A DNA stretch of 64,000 bases from Paguma larvata (GCA_030068075.1 CM057826.1:68917312-68981311); one strand, 5' to 3'. Counted from the first letter of the stretch, positions 23,298 through 34,827 are shown. Notes: generated from the sequence alone by a model not told the origin. Numbers and translations: made by a program.

Positions 23298-23585
23298 ATG
23301 GTAATTGTGGGGGATATCAATACTGTACTTACAGCAGTGGACAGATCATCTAGGCAAAAAATCAATAAAGAAACAATGGCCATAAATGATACAGTGGACC
23401 AAATGGACTTGACAGATACATTCAGAACTTTTCATCCAAAAGAAGCAGAATACACCTTCTTCTCTAGTGCACATGGAACATTCTCCAAGACAGATTACAT
23501 ACTAGGTCACAAAACAGTCCTCAATAAATATAAAATAACAGATCATACCATGCATATTTTTAGATCACAACACTATGAAACTTGA
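23298..23585 (+). pseudogene. L1 ORF2 endonuclease fragment
   Basis: A 95-codon open piece of the APE-type endonuclease that nicks target DNA for L1 insertion. Visible motifs are GDINTVLTAVDRSS (family: Gly-Asp-Phe-Asn) and YTFFSSAHGTFSKTDYILGH (family: Ser-x-Ile-Asp-Tyr-Ile). The Ile of the latter is replaced by Thr, and the frame is closed before the Ser-Asp-His catalytic box. Upstream endonuclease codons lie in other frames. It is non-functional. Confidence 0.85.
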
Positions 23586-23686
23586 AATCAAACACAAGAA
23601 AAAATTTGGAAAGCTTCCAAATGCATGGAGGTTAAAAACATTCTACTAAAGAATGAATGGGTCAACCAGACAAAGAAGAAATTAAA

Positions 23687-23904
23687 GGGTGCTTGGTTGG
23701 CTTAGTCCATTAAGCATCTGACTTTGGCTCAGGTCATGATCTTGCAGTTTATGAGTTGGAGCCTCACATTGAGCTCTGTGCTGACAGCTTGGAGCCTGGA
23801 GCCTGTTTCAGATTCTGTATCTCTCTCACTCTAAGTCTGCCCCTTCCCTGCTCACACTTTCTCTTTCTCTCTCAAAAACAAATGAACACTGAAAAAAATT
23901 AAAA
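23687..23904 (+). mobile_element. can-SINE inserted in L1 ORF2
   Basis: The head GGGTGCTTGGTTGGCTTAGT, ACTTTGGCTCAGGTCATGAT, CT tract and CAAAAACAAATGAACAC tail are seen. Target-site duplications AAAGAAGAAATTAAA (23672-23686) and AAAGAAGAACTTAAA (23905-23919) lie in ORF2 sequence, so the SINE is younger than the L1. Confidence 0.95.
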
Positions 23905-24186
23905 AAAGAAGAACTTAAAAAAATTATACAGATACAAACAAAAATGAACACTACTGTCCAAACCCTGTGGGATGTAGCAAAAGTAGTCCTAAGATGAAAG
24001 TACACTGCAATCCAGGCCTATCTCAAGAAACAATTAAAATCCCAAATATAAAACCTAAGCACACACCTAAGAGAACTAGAAGGAGAACAGCAAAGAAACC
24101 TGAAAGCCAGCAGAAAAAGAGAAATAATCATGATTAGAGTGGAAATAAAAATACAGAATAAAAAGTAAAAACGGTAGAACAGATAG

Positions 24187-24913
24187 ATGAATATGAGCTG
24201 GATTTTTGAAAGAATAAACAAAATTGATAAACTCCTAGCCAGACTTCTCAAAAATAAAAGAGAGAGAACCCAAATAGATAAAATCACAAATGAAAGAGGA
24301 GGGATCACAACCAACACCACAGAAATACAATTATTAGAGAATACTATAAAAACTTATATGTCAACAAACTAGACAACCTGGAAGAAATGGACACATTCCT
24401 AGGTACCCACAGACTACCAAAACTGAAACAGGAAGAAATAGAAAATTTGAACAGACCCATAACTAGCAAAGAAATTGAATCAGTTATCAAAAACTCCCAA
24501 CAAATAAGAGTGCTGGGCCAGATGTCTTTCCAGAGAAATTCTACCACACATTTAATAAGAGTTAATACATATCCTTCTCAAGCTGTTTCAAAAAATAGAA
24601 ACAGAAGGAAAGCTTCCAGACTCATTCTATGAAGTCAGCATTACCTGGTTCCCAAACCAGACAGAGACCACGTAAAAAAGGAGAATTACAAGCCAATATC
24701 CCTATGAACATGGATGCAAAAATTCTCAACAAGATACTAGCAAATCGACTTCAAGAATATATTAAAAGAATTATTTACTTTGATCAAGTGGGATTCATTA
24801 ATGGGCTGCAGAGCTGGTTCAATAATCACAATGGGATGAAATACCTAAATTTCAGACAAGAAACCATCAAAACCCTGGAGGAGAAAAAACGGGCAACAAC
24901 ATTTTTGTCTTAG
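24187..24913 (+). pseudogene. L1 ORF2 linker / early RT fragments
   Basis: Three overlapping open pieces in different frames carry ORF2 phrases such as [20 protein letters not shown] and [20 protein letters not shown] (RT domain start), then [15 protein letters not shown]. Immediately afterwards the frame jumps to a distal ORF2 piece ([10 protein letters not shown]), so the RT catalytic core (Phe-Ala-Asp-Asp) is absent. Confidence 0.85.
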
Positions 24914-25042
24914 CTACAGCAATTTCTTTCTTGACACATGTCCAAAGGCAAGGAAAACAAAAGCAAAAATGAACTATTGGGATCTCGTCAAGATACAAAG
25001 CTTCCGCACTGCAAAGTAAAAAATCAACAAAACTAAAAGGCA

Positions 25043-25261
25043 ATGATGGAATGGGAGAAAATATTTGCAAATGACATATTGGATAAAAGGTTAGCATTCA
25101 AAATCTATAAAGAACTTACCAAACTTAATGCCTGGAAAACAAATAATCCAGTGAAGAAATGGGCAGAAGACATGAATAGACACTTTTCCAAACAAGGCAC
25201 CAAGATGGCCAATGGACACATGAAAAGATGCTCAACATCACTCCTCATCAAGGAAATATAA
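25043..25261 (+). pseudogene. L1 ORF2 C-terminal fragment
   Basis: A 72-codon frame with [37 protein letters not shown] and [14 protein letters not shown], the conserved C-terminal part of L1 ORF2p. Homologous pieces occur inverted at 16 kb and in the L1 at 49.9 kb. Confidence 0.9.
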
Positions 25262-26066
25262 ATCAAAAGAACACTGAGATACCACCTTACATTGGCCAGA
25301 GTGGTTAAAATGAATAACTCAGGAAATGACACATATTGGCAAGGAAGTGGAGAAATGGGAACCCCCTTGCACTGTTGGTGGGAATGCAAACTGGTGCAGC
25401 TGCTCTGAAAATAGTGCGGAGGTTCCTCAAAAAATTAAAAGTAGAATTATCCTATGATTCAGCAATAGTACTCCTAGGAATTTATCAAAGGATACAGAAG
25501 TGCTGATTCATAAGGGCACATGTACCTCAATGTTTATAGCAACACTTTCAACAATAGCCAAATGAAGAGCCCAAATGCCCATCAACTGATGAATGGATAA
25601 AGAAGATCTGGTTATATATACAATGGAATACTACTTGACAAAGAGAAAGAATGAAATACTGCCTGCCATTTGCAACAACTTGGATGGAAGTGGAGGGTAT
25701 TATGCTAAGTGATATAAGTTAGTCAGAGAAAGACAGATATATGTTTTCATTCACATGTGGAATTTGAGAAACTTAATAGAAGACCAAGGGGGAAGGGAAA
25801 GGGAAAAATAGTTTCAGAGAGCGTGGCAAATAAGAGACTCTTAAATACAGAGAACAAACTGAAGGTTGATGGGGAGGCAGGGGCAAGGGGGAAATGGGTG
25901 TTGGGCATTGAGGAGGCCACACGTTGGGATGAACACTGGGTGTTGCATGTAAGCAATGAATCATGGGAACCTACCCCTGAAGCCAAGAGCACACAGTATA
26001 CATTGTATGTTAGCTAGCTAACTTGACAACAATTATACTTAAAAAAAAGAAAAAAAAGAAGAAAAA

Positions 26067-26929
26067 TTATACCCGTTCTCCTGGAAGAACACATTATCTC
26101 TATCTTCCTAGTCTGTTTTCCAAGAAAATATTCTTTAAAACATAGTCTGGAACAAAGGAATGACAATGTCTCTTCTGGCAAGTTGTGTAGAAATATGAAA
26201 TATTTACGGAGTAATGTCTCTCAATCATTCTACTATGTTTGAATATGTTAAGAAACAATTAACAAATTACTTTATAATTATTTCATAAAATGTATGCCTC
26301 AATTTGAGCAAAATCACTAAATATGTTGTTAAAAGTAACCCTTTCACATAGTTTTTGTTCAGTTGAAAGTAATGCAAAATTCTACATCTTTTCCTGAGTA
26401 ACGGTAGTCCTTAGATTGTGTTCTATCAATATTAATTTGGAAAAAAAATACTTTGTTGGGGAAGGTGCAATGAAATTATCTATAACATTCTTGAAGCAAT
26501 TCTTAGATTCAGAAATAAAGAAGGATTCTGAAGTTGAGACCAAACTTTGTAATGGAGTTTTATATGTTTTCATCATAAAATGGAAATATTTTAATTTTAA
26601 TTTAATAAATCATTAGCTTATGTTACAGTTTTTATCATCTTTAGCAGAGATAGATGCAGTTTTACCATCTTTAACAAATACAGAGTCATTATCACAAATG
26701 TTTCATTTAGACATTTATATGTGAATTATTTAGTATTGCAAAATATTATTGTCATGAAATTTGTTAACTACAAATCATTATTCGTGGATTCTTTTAGAGT
26801 CATGAATTAGAACACACAAAAAGCAATAAAAGGACAACTGGCATTGATATTTCATCAAATCAATATCATTTATGTCCTACATTAGGAAGGCCCTATCATC
26901 AAGTTTACTAATCTTTCCGTCTGCTGTGT
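26067..26929. other. Unique A/T-rich DNA
   Basis: No repeat or gene recognised. An open frame of 66 codons on the plus strand (26416-26616) overlaps one of similar size on the minus strand; neither has a motif. Confidence 0.35.
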
Positions 26930-28204
26930 ATAATCTGCCATTAATCCTGTTTAGTGAATTGTATATTCACCCCTAAGATTTCCATTTTTTGTTTTTCTAG
27001 AATTTATTTCTTTTCATTATGTTTATGCTTTTCCTTAGATTCTTGAACACATTTATATGTTTTTATAATTTTGTTGTCAAACGTGGACATTGATTTCTAA
27101 ACATATTTCTCCTAATTTTTTATTGTCACGTTTTCTTGGATCTTCATGTAACTAATACATTTTGATTGAATGGTAGACATTATAAATGTTATGCTTTTGA
27201 ATATATGTGACATTTTTTACTTGTAAGTGTTGATTTTTTTCTGGCGGGAAGTTAAATTATTTGTGGATAGGATTGATCCTTTGAAAGCTTGTCATATCCA
27301 TTGTTAGGATGCATCAACAGTCGTCTTTACTTTAGGAATGGTTTATCACTACTCAAAATGTGTGTAAACCATTTCTAGTGACTCTAATTATAGCCCTAAG
27401 TATTCAATAATATCCTCCACTCTTCTTTGTCTGAATTTAAAGATCTTCCTGTACTGTATGATTTTTCGTGGTTGTTGAGCTTACAGATCCAAGGTAGTTG
27501 TTCATTGTCCAGTCTTGTGGAGTATCTTCCTATATGGTTACATAGCTGTCTAGTCTTCAGGTGAACACTGAAGAGGAGTCCACGTAGATTTCTGGGGCTC
27601 TTTTTCTGTGTAACAACCTCTTATATATATTCAACACCATATATTCCCACTGCCTCTATAGCTTTGAGCTTTGATCTTTATCTTCTCAATACGAAGATAA
27701 TGTTTCTTATGATTGATCTCCCGCCTCACTATACTAGAGTTCAGAAAGTGCTTCTAGGCAGTCAGCAAGCTAGAGTAATCATAAAATTAATCTTGTTTCT
27801 TTCTCTTCTATCAGAATTACAACTCTGTACTGCCTAGTGCCCTATGTCTGAAAACTTTTTCTGGTTGTTTATGACAGGAGACCTAGTCTAGTAACATGTA
27901 CTCAATTATTCTTGGAAGCAGAATAATTGGATTACTTTGTATATTCTCCATATTTTTCTGTTGTGATTTTCCACTTCTTCCCTCTTGATGCCTATATTTT
28001 TCTTGAAATCTTTGACCTTATTTAAAATAACTCTTTTAATTTTCATGTCTGCTAATTTTAGTGACATCCCTAAACTCTCTTGTTTTTTTTCCTTTTGGCT
28101 ACAGATGATAGGATCTCACTTTTCTACATGGGTATCAGTTTGTGATTATATGCTGGTCCTTGTGGATGTTATGTTGTTTAGCATCTTCTGTTTTTCCTTT
28201 TTTA
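26930..28204 (-). mobile_element. Old L1 5' region, antisense
   Basis: T-rich sequence with phrases such as 'attgaatggtagacattata' and 'tctggttgtttatgacagga', which resemble the antisense of old mammalian L1 5' sequence. A second, similar module follows the SINE (ending 'gggaagtctgatacctgcta' at about 29100), so two or three decayed pieces lie in a row. Family naming is tentative. Confidence 0.45.
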
Positions 28205-28406
28205 ATTTTTTTAAATATTTATTTTTTCTTGAGAGATAGAGACAGAGCACGAACAGGGCAGGGCAGAGAGAGACACAGAACAGAAGCAGGCTCCAGGCTC
28301 TGGCTGTCAGCACAGAGCCCAACGTGGGGCTCCAACCAACGGACCACGAGATTATGACTTGAGCCAATGTCGGACACCTAACTGACTAACCCACCCGGGG
28401 GGCCCC
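28205..28406 (-). mobile_element. can-SINE
   Basis: Reverse orientation: TTTTTAAATATTTATTTTTT tail, GCAGGCTCCAGGCTCTGGCT, GCTGTCAGCACAGAGCCCAA and the head antisense 'acccacccggggggcccc'. Target duplications are within T-rich sequence and cannot be set exactly. Confidence 0.92.
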
Positions 28407-30180
28407 TCTTTTTATTTTTTTAAATGATGAGTTTTGTTTTTACAGGAACTTAATTTATGATTCTTGTTGAGTCTTGATTTCAGGACTTGTTAGGGTAGTT
28501 TTGAAGTAGACTTATCCTAGCATGATAGTAGCTTTACTTCTAAAGATAGGGCTTTCTGTCATTTTGGTAGAATGTCCAGAAGAGCATGAAGTCTCTCCAC
28601 ACTGACTATTTACACTCTAGTGTATCCAGAATTTTGTAGCCTCTAGAATTTCTATTTAGGACAGAGTTCTTTAGTAGTTGTTTCCTGCCAAGTCTCATGG
28701 ACTATTATCCTCTGCCTGTGCAGATAAATCTTCTCTCAAAGACCCAAAGGATCTCTATGCAGATTCTGGTGTTCTTTCTCTGCATTCTCCTTTATCTTTC
28801 ATATCCTGATTTCCAAAACTGAGCTGCCTCAGAAGTCCCATATTCCAATTACTGGTTTCCTCTCCCCAGAGGGACTGCTTATCTCTTTTCAAACTCCCCT
28901 TTTCTTTTACATGGGTCAGAAAGCTCCTCCCTGCCCTTGGTGGAAATCTTGGTGAATGTGATGCTTATTTAATGTGTTTCCTCTCTATACTGATAAAAGC
29001 CTTGTTAGTGTATTGTTCAGGATCTGAAAAGTTTATTTGTATATTTTTTCCAGTTTTATAGCCATTTAGAATTGTATGAAGGGAAGTCTGATACCTGCTA
29101 TTCCATATTTGAAGGATATTTTTTTCTGAGTATAGAATTGTGTATTGGAAATGTTTTCAGCATGTAAATGTATCATCAAACTGTCATCTAGCTTTGATTG
29201 CTCTTGTTAAAAAGTCAGCCATCAATCTTACTGCTCTTTGAAGGTAATATTTTGTTTCTCAGCTACTGTCAAAGTTTTGTCTTCATCTTTGATTTTAAAC
29301 AGTTCATTTTGATGTGATTGGATGTGTGTGTGTGTTTTTAATATTTATCTTGCATAGAATTAAATGAAATATTTGCACCTGCAAGGGATTCGCAGAGAAA
29401 TTTTCATAAGTTTTTTTAAAAAATTATTTGCTGTGATTTACCTCAAACACCGATTCTGTCTCATTTTCTCTCTCCTGTCTTCTGGGACTCAAATTTGACA
29501 TGTTAGAGCTTTTGTTAGTGTCTCACTTCTCTTGTATTTTATGTTATTTTATGTTATTTTTTCTCACTCTTGTTTTTCTTAGGGTTTCAGTTTTTATGTA
29601 TTCTATTTTTTCTATTTCTGGTTTTCTAATTCTATGTCAAATTGTGTTCAATCTCATTCAATGTACTGTTCATAATTTTTCTGTTTTTTTTTTGTAATTT
29701 CCAATTCTCTTTAAAATCTTTACTTTTCTATCTATTTTTATCTTTTCTTCTCTTTCAGAGTTTTATCATGGTTAATATATTAGTCATAGTGTCCATATTT
29801 GATAATTTTAGTATCTGTATTATCTGTGTCCCTCATTCACTGTCCTCATTTTATATTAATTTTCAGTCATTTCAGTCTCTTTTTATGATTTGTCATAATA
29901 TGCTGAACATTGTTGAAATACACTTGTGAAAGTATTGGATAATGTTTTCTTCCAAAAGAGTAAACTTTCCTCTATAGGCTTTAGTATTCTGGTGATTAAC
30001 TTGATCTTGTTGCCTCTAAATTTTAGGCTTTACTAGGGCTTGTCTGTTCAGTTTGTCCATCCTTGTAATGTGTAGTCCTTATTCATAGGCATCAGACCTA
30101 TTTCTTACATATGGTCTTTACATCAAGGTCATTTTTGGGGTTTAAACCAATGGTCTAGGATATTGACTAGAGTATATTTA
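28407..30180 (-). mobile_element. Old L1 5' region, antisense (continued)
   Basis: 'agtatctgtattatctgtgt' and 'aatatgctgaacattgttga' around 29810-29920 match the antisense of old L1 sequence, as does 'gggaagtctgatacctgcta'. It is heavily decayed and T-rich, with no sense ORF. Short T-rich open frames on the plus strand are artefacts. Confidence 0.5.
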
Positions 30181-30194
30181 CTTTGGCAAAGTTT

Positions 30195-30385
30195 TTTTTT
30201 TTCAAGTTTATTTATTTATTTTGAGAGAGAGAATGAGCAGGGGCAGAGAGAGAAGGAGAGAATCCCAAGCAGGCTCCATACGTCACACAAAGCCTGACAT
30301 GGAACTTGATCCAACGAAGTGTGAGATCATTACATGAGCCGAAACCAAGAGCAGGACACTTAACCAACTGACCCAGGTAGCCCAA
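30195..30385 (-). mobile_element. can-SINE
   Basis: Reverse orientation: T-run, CAAGTTTATTTATTTATTTT, purine tract and head antisense ending 'acccaggtagccca'. Target-site duplications CTTTGGCAAAGTTT (30181-30194) and CTTTGACAAAGTTT (30386-30399) differ at one base. Confidence 0.95.
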
Positions 30386-30399
30386 CTTTGACAAAGTTT

Positions 30400-30785
30400 T
30401 AACTCCAAAATCTACCTCCCAGTATTCCATAACTACTCAAATTTTTACTCATTTCTTTAACCTCACGGTTGCTGTTCTCAGTCGTGTTCCTTTGAGATTT
30501 ACCTAGCACATGTGTAGTAAAGGTGTTCAGCTAAAAGGTAGAGGAAATTTTGTTTAGATATTTTTTTTTTAGTTTTATTCTCCTTTTCTGTAGATTTCAT
30601 TTTCACCATCCTGGGATTTTTCCTGAGTACCTGATGCATTGACAATCCTGACCAAAACCTTTGCCTTCTTAGACCAGGTAATCTGATGCTTTCTTTTTTG
30701 TATCTACTCTGCCATCTGTAGTGAAGAACAACCTTTGGAAAAAAGCTGTGATATGTGATATCTAAAGAAAGAGTATATTCTTACA
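30400..30785 (-). mobile_element. Possible end of old antisense L1
   Basis: T-rich sequence closing near 'tactctgccatctgtagtg', which resembles the antisense of an L1 5' terminus. This would close the 26.9-30.8 kb L1 block. Confidence 0.35.
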
Positions 30786-32205
30786 ATGTAAACTGGTATT
30801 AATAATATCATACATAGTTATTGAAATGCTTTGATAACAAATGTATGAGGTCCAAGACAATGATATTTAGTATAGTTTTAAGAATGCATACAGATAGGAA
30901 GTTTGCTGGGACATGAATTTATGATCCATAATTAAAGAGGTGAGAACAACTTGATTCAAATAAGAATTACACTTATAATAGAGCACTCAGTTTTTAACAG
31001 AAAATAATAAATTAAAATTAAAGCTAATGCTTCAAATAACAAATCTGAGACCTTATTTCACAAATTTTAAAATACTAGAAATGATTACACAGTTGCATAC
31101 ATCACCTGGTAGATAAGGTATTTGATTTATCCTGCCTCACTTTTTTTTTAAAGACATATTAGTATCTATTGCTAAATATCAAATAATTTGATTTAAAGCA
31201 TACAATTTTCTAACATGTCTTTGTCTCTCAGGTAGTCCTTTTTGCCTACCTTCTATCATTTAAACATACTAGACTTTTCTAGCCACCATTTAATATAATG
31301 ATTTCTTTAAATGGAAAGTGAAGGTAACATATATATCATTATTCCAATATCTAATACTTGTTTAACAAGTCACATTACTGATTTCTGTAGCATTTTCTGC
31401 TGGATGTTTATTATATAGTACTGCACTGTAGAGAACAGCAACAGTAGGGACAAACTGGAAATACAAACCCATACATTTCAGAAAATAAAGAAAAGTGGAT
31501 TTTTTCTCCAAAAATACATACGTACATATATACATACATACATACATAAGTTTAAAAAATTTCTGAGAGAATTTTGGGTAACTTATTTGCAATGAATAAA
31601 CTGTTTTAGGTAAAATAATATCCCAGAAAACATCATTCAGTTATATATACTCTCTTTTGTCATGTTTTAAGGAAGTATCATTTCGAGGATTTTTGAAGTG
31701 TGATCTCCTGAATTATACCTTGGTTTTGTTTAGATTTATATGTACAAATCAAACACTATCAGAATAGAGGTTGAGCATAGCTGCCAGTGATTCAAAATGA
31801 TAGGCATCTAACAGTCTACTTTACAATATTTGTTGATAAATTAATTAGACATGTACACAGGACAAGTGTATGCAAACTATTTATTATAGAATTTTTTATC
31901 CAAGTGAAATATTTGTAATAGACTATAGCAAAAATAAGTAGTGGGTTAGACACTTAAGTATAGCTGCCCATATTTACTTGTGAAAAATATTTACTCAACA
32001 TTCACACTTTGGTGTTTTTGAAAGAACACTCTAGAAGAAATATTTAAAATAAATTTGAGGGAATTAGTATAAACTTTAACCATGTCAAATTGTCATAAAA
32101 TTGGTTGAATATTGGTAATTTCAAGTGGTACGTGCTAATTCATGCAGGAAGGTCAATTAAGATAATGTTCTAGAGAGGGAACATGACAGTGTGGACTAGT
32201 TGGTG
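30786..32205. other. Unique A/T-rich DNA with short (ATAC)n
   Basis: Nothing recognised except a short ATAC-type repeat at about 31513-31549. No credible exon. Confidence 0.35.
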
Positions 32206-32905
32206 GGGATGGATACATAAAGAAGTAAAGAAGCATTTAAGGAGAAGTGAAAGGAGTCCATAACTAGATGTAAGGAATGTGGAGGGGGACTCTAGGGTCA
32301 AGGATGACTTTCATGTTTATGACCTGGACCACAGGGGCAGACTGTGTGTTATTTATGAAATATGGAGCACTAAAACAGGAACAGTTTTGTCTTGGAGAGT
32401 GGGACACAACAAGTAATAAGTTCAGTAGAATTTTGGTCATGTTCGTGTAGTATGTGAGTGGTGCTACTAACATATCTAGTGAAGAAACCTGGACGGTAGT
32501 TGGTCATGGACATCCTTGCTCTTGAGGCACAGAAGTTGTGTTGAAACATAAGAATGTATGAGATCATTTATGAAAGTGTGTAGAGTAAGACAAGAGGGCC
32601 TAACACAATTCTGGGAATTACCAGAATTTAAGAAGACAGTAGAAACCAAAAGCTGGCCAAAGAATGAATATTCAATGTTGTAGAAAAACAAGTGAGTTGT
32701 GTGCCATAAGGAGAATTAGAGACTGTCTGGAGGTGAATGATGAATACTAACAAATAATACAGAGATTTCAAGTGAGATTGCGACTGAAAAGCAACCATTG
32801 GAGTTCGTCTCAAGGAAGTAATTGGTGACTATGACACAAGCAATTGAAGTGGAGGAGTTGAAGTACTTCCTTTGCTGGAGTGGGTTGGAGTAGGTAATGA
32901 AGTAC
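32206..32905 (+). mobile_element. Ancient mammalian interspersed repeat, family not named
   Basis: The order 'gtcaaggatgactttcatgt', 'gacatccttgctcttgagg', 'actgaaaagcaaccattgga' and 'agtaattggtgactatgaca', followed by 'tggagtgggttggagtag', fits a long mid-repetitive element seen in many mammalian genomes. I cannot name the family with confidence. It has about the density of stops expected from a decayed copy. Overlapping minus-strand open frames (32264-32813) are shadows. Confidence 0.4.
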
Positions 32906-33628
32906 TATAGAGTCATCAAAGACGATGAAAACATATATATTTATTTACATGTAAATATGTTCATAATATACGAATAAATTTTTAAACATCGGTTTACAAA
33001 GCAGTATTAAAATACAATCTGTTTTATAAGAATGTATGTGAATATACATATAAAAGTATAAAATGATTGCAAAAAAGGAAGCATAAACTACACATCACAG
33101 TTTGCTTAGAACTTTATTTTATTACCTCAGAGGCTTTCTGGGAGAAATAAATGGGATGAGAAAATCGTAACTTAGGTAAGACTATGATAATCGATGATTA
33201 CATTGGTGGAGCTATAATTCTATTAAGGAAGTCTTTTCCCTTCCCTCCCAAAAGATGTCAGTTGGCTGAAGCTATGTTTAGGATTACATATATTTGTAAT
33301 TATTTTGTAATGTCTGTGATTGAAAAAAAGAAAACTCTAAAAGTAGGTCATATAAAAACCACAGAAAAATCTTTATTATATAACCTTTCTCTTAACACAA
33401 AAATTCAAAGTTCTGTAGTAATGCGGTCAGTTTTCAAATAAGACTAAATGATGGAGAAAAGGTTCCTGAAGAAAGATATGTTTATATTTCCAATAATAAT
33501 TATCCCAGCTTGTCCAGACAAGCTAAAATAAATGTAGAGTTTTTGAAAATATCTTAAGGATTAATAAAAACATCAATGTCTAAAACGTTAAAATCTGAAA
33601 TATTAAGTTTAGTAGGACTATCCCTTGT
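32906..33628. other. Unique A/T-rich DNA
   Basis: An 85-codon open frame lies at 33184-33441, with no recognisable motif. Nothing else stands out. Confidence 0.35.
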
Positions 33629-33758
33629 TATATAATATATATAATATATAATAATACTATATTAATATATAGTAATAATATATAATATATATACTATATT
33701 ATATATATATGTATATATATACTATATTATATATATATATGTACATATATATATAATG
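33629..33758. repeat. AT-rich palindromic tract
   Basis: About 130 bases almost entirely of TA and AATAT motifs, for example TATATATATGTATATATATA, with self-complementary blocks repeated twice (ACTATATTATATATATATAT appears at about 33698 and 33720). Such tracts form cruciforms easily and are length-variable. Confidence 0.9.
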
Positions 33759-33967
33759 GGGGAATTCATACTGGTTTCTATGGATGTAAGGTAACAATTA
33801 TCATCCACCTCTCTTTAGAGCTGTGACATCAGCTCTGAAAACTGATCATGGTATCCCTACTGAAATTTCTGTAGATTGATTGTGCTGGTTCTGCTTAGAT
33901 AAAAGGTCAGCAAATGCAAAATGAAGTTCACTTGTCAGGTCAAAGAAACAGTTATATGCGCTATTGT

Positions 33968-34024
33968 AAGGGCAAATTGGGACTGATTCCATTTGCTTAA
34001 GGGCAAACTGGGACTGACTCCATT
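33968..34024 (+). repeat. U3 direct repeat (2 x 31-bp period)
   Basis: The unit AAGGGCAAATTGGGACTGAT recurs as AAGGGCAAACTGGGACTGAC (33968-33993 and 33999-34024), two differences in 26 bases. Repeated U3 units often act as enhancers in gammaretroviral LTRs; activity here is an inference. Confidence 0.85.
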
Positions 34025-34144
34025 GTATTCCGTGTCCTCCACCCCAGGCCCCAGTGCCTGAGTGAAACCTCAAAACCTGCAACTTCCCGGTTCCAAAAGA
34101 ACCATGCCCAGTGACCTATGGAATAGGACCCTTGACCCTTCCTC

Positions 34145-34203
34145 AGCCAATTGGCTAGGGTCACGACCATCACCCCTCCCACTGCTCCTAGACCCCTTTA
34201 AAA
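34145..34203 (+). promoter_or_regulatory. LTR core promoter (CCAAT and TATA-like boxes)
   Basis: The palindrome AGCCAATTGGCT (34145-34156) contains CCAAT in both directions. TTTAAAA lies about 46 bases downstream. The spacing fits an LTR promoter. Confidence 0.6.
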
Positions 34204-34220
34204 CTATTGTGTTTTTGGAA

Positions 34221-34223
<3 letters not shown>

Positions 34224-34255
<32 letters not shown>
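34224..34255 (+). repeat. (CT)n within LTR R region
   Basis: About 16 CT units just downstream of the predicted transcription start, likely length-variable between copies and individuals. Confidence 0.9.
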
Positions 34256-34256
<1 letters not shown>

Positions 34257-34303
34257 ACCCACTGCTGCGTTGGTGCGGTAGGAGATTGAGCTCGGGCTAG
34301 CTC

Positions 34304-34310
34304 AATTAAA
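34304..34310 (+). promoter_or_regulatory. LTR polyadenylation signal AATTAAA
   Basis: An ATTAAA-type signal followed about 15 bases later by a CA cleavage context (TTGCATC). It marks the R/U5 boundary. Confidence 0.65.
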
Positions 34311-34615
34311 GGCTCTTTGTTCTTGCATCGGACTCGGCTCCCTGGTGGTTCTTGGGGTCCCCGAATTCTGGGCATAACACTATATCATATACTTCATTTC
34401 TTTGAGTTGGTTAGATTATTGCTCTACTTCTAAATTATGTGCTAAACACACTATGTTGAATTATAAATTGAAATATAATTGTAATTACAACCCTTTCCTA
34501 TCATGAATTAATGAAGACTAATTCATAAATTTCAAAAACAAGTATGACTTGAATGTGGATATTATATACTGATTGTATTTTATACTTATTTTCTTGTGGC
34601 TCTATAAGTACACAT

Positions 34616-34827
34616 TTTTTTTTTTTAACATTTATTTATTTTTGAGAGACATGAAACAGAGTATGAGCAGGGGAAGGGCACAGAGAGAGGGAGATACAGA
34701 ATCTGAAGCAGGCTCCAGGCTCTGAGCTGTCAGCACAGAGCCCGACGCGGGGCTTGAACTCACAGACCATGAGATCATGACCTGAGCTGAAGTCGGCCGC
34801 TTAACCAACTGAGCCACCGAGGCACTC
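34616..34827 (-). mobile_element. can-SINE
   Basis: Reverse orientation: T-run, AACATTTATTTATTTTTGAG, GCAGGCTCCAGGCTCTGAGC, GAGCCCGACGCGGGGCTTGA, and head antisense GAGCCACCGAGGCACTC. The target-site duplication is CTATAAGTACACATT against CTATAAGTACACTTT (34602-34616; 34828-34842). It is fairly close to consensus. Confidence 0.95.

Larger units (their letters stand above)
22411..26066 (+). mobile_element. L1 element, 5'-truncated, internally deleted
   Basis: A carnivore L1 that begins inside ORF1, passes through the ORF1 C-terminal region (about 22411-22860), ORF2 (from about 22885), and 3' UTR, and ends in an A-rich tail at about 26040-26066. ORF2 carries a SINE insertion at 23687-23904 and a large deletion at about 24845, where the sequence jumps from the start of the RT region to the last quarter of ORF2. 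Multiple stops and frameshifts show it is dead. No convincing target-site duplication was seen. Confidence 0.9.
33965..34379 (+). mobile_element. Gammaretrovirus-type solo LTR, 415 bp
   Basis: The element starts TGTAAGGGCA and ends GGGCATAACA, flanked by a perfect 4-bp duplication CTAT (33961-33964 and 34380-34383), the size typical of class I/gammaretroviral integration. U3 carries a 31-bp-period direct repeat, a CCAAT box (34147-34151) and a TTTAAAA TATA-like box (34197-34203). The AATTAAA signal at 34304-34310 is followed by GGCTCTTTGTTCTTGCATC, a typical gammaretroviral R/U5 phrase. There is no primer-binding site, gag, pol or env next to it, so the provirus was lost by LTR-LTR recombination. 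It is non-coding. Confidence 0.88.

Noticed and set aside
24018..24547. Hydrophobic minus-strand ORFs as membrane proteins
   Set aside because: They are the complement of A-rich L1 ORF2, which yields Phe/Leu/Ser-rich artefacts.
29500..29929. Phe/Leu-rich plus-strand ORFs
   Set aside because: T-rich antisense of an old L1; low-complexity composition.
34062..34375. 75- and 101-codon frames in the solo LTR
   Set aside because: They translate the CT/GA repeat and LTR regulatory sequence; not viral genes.
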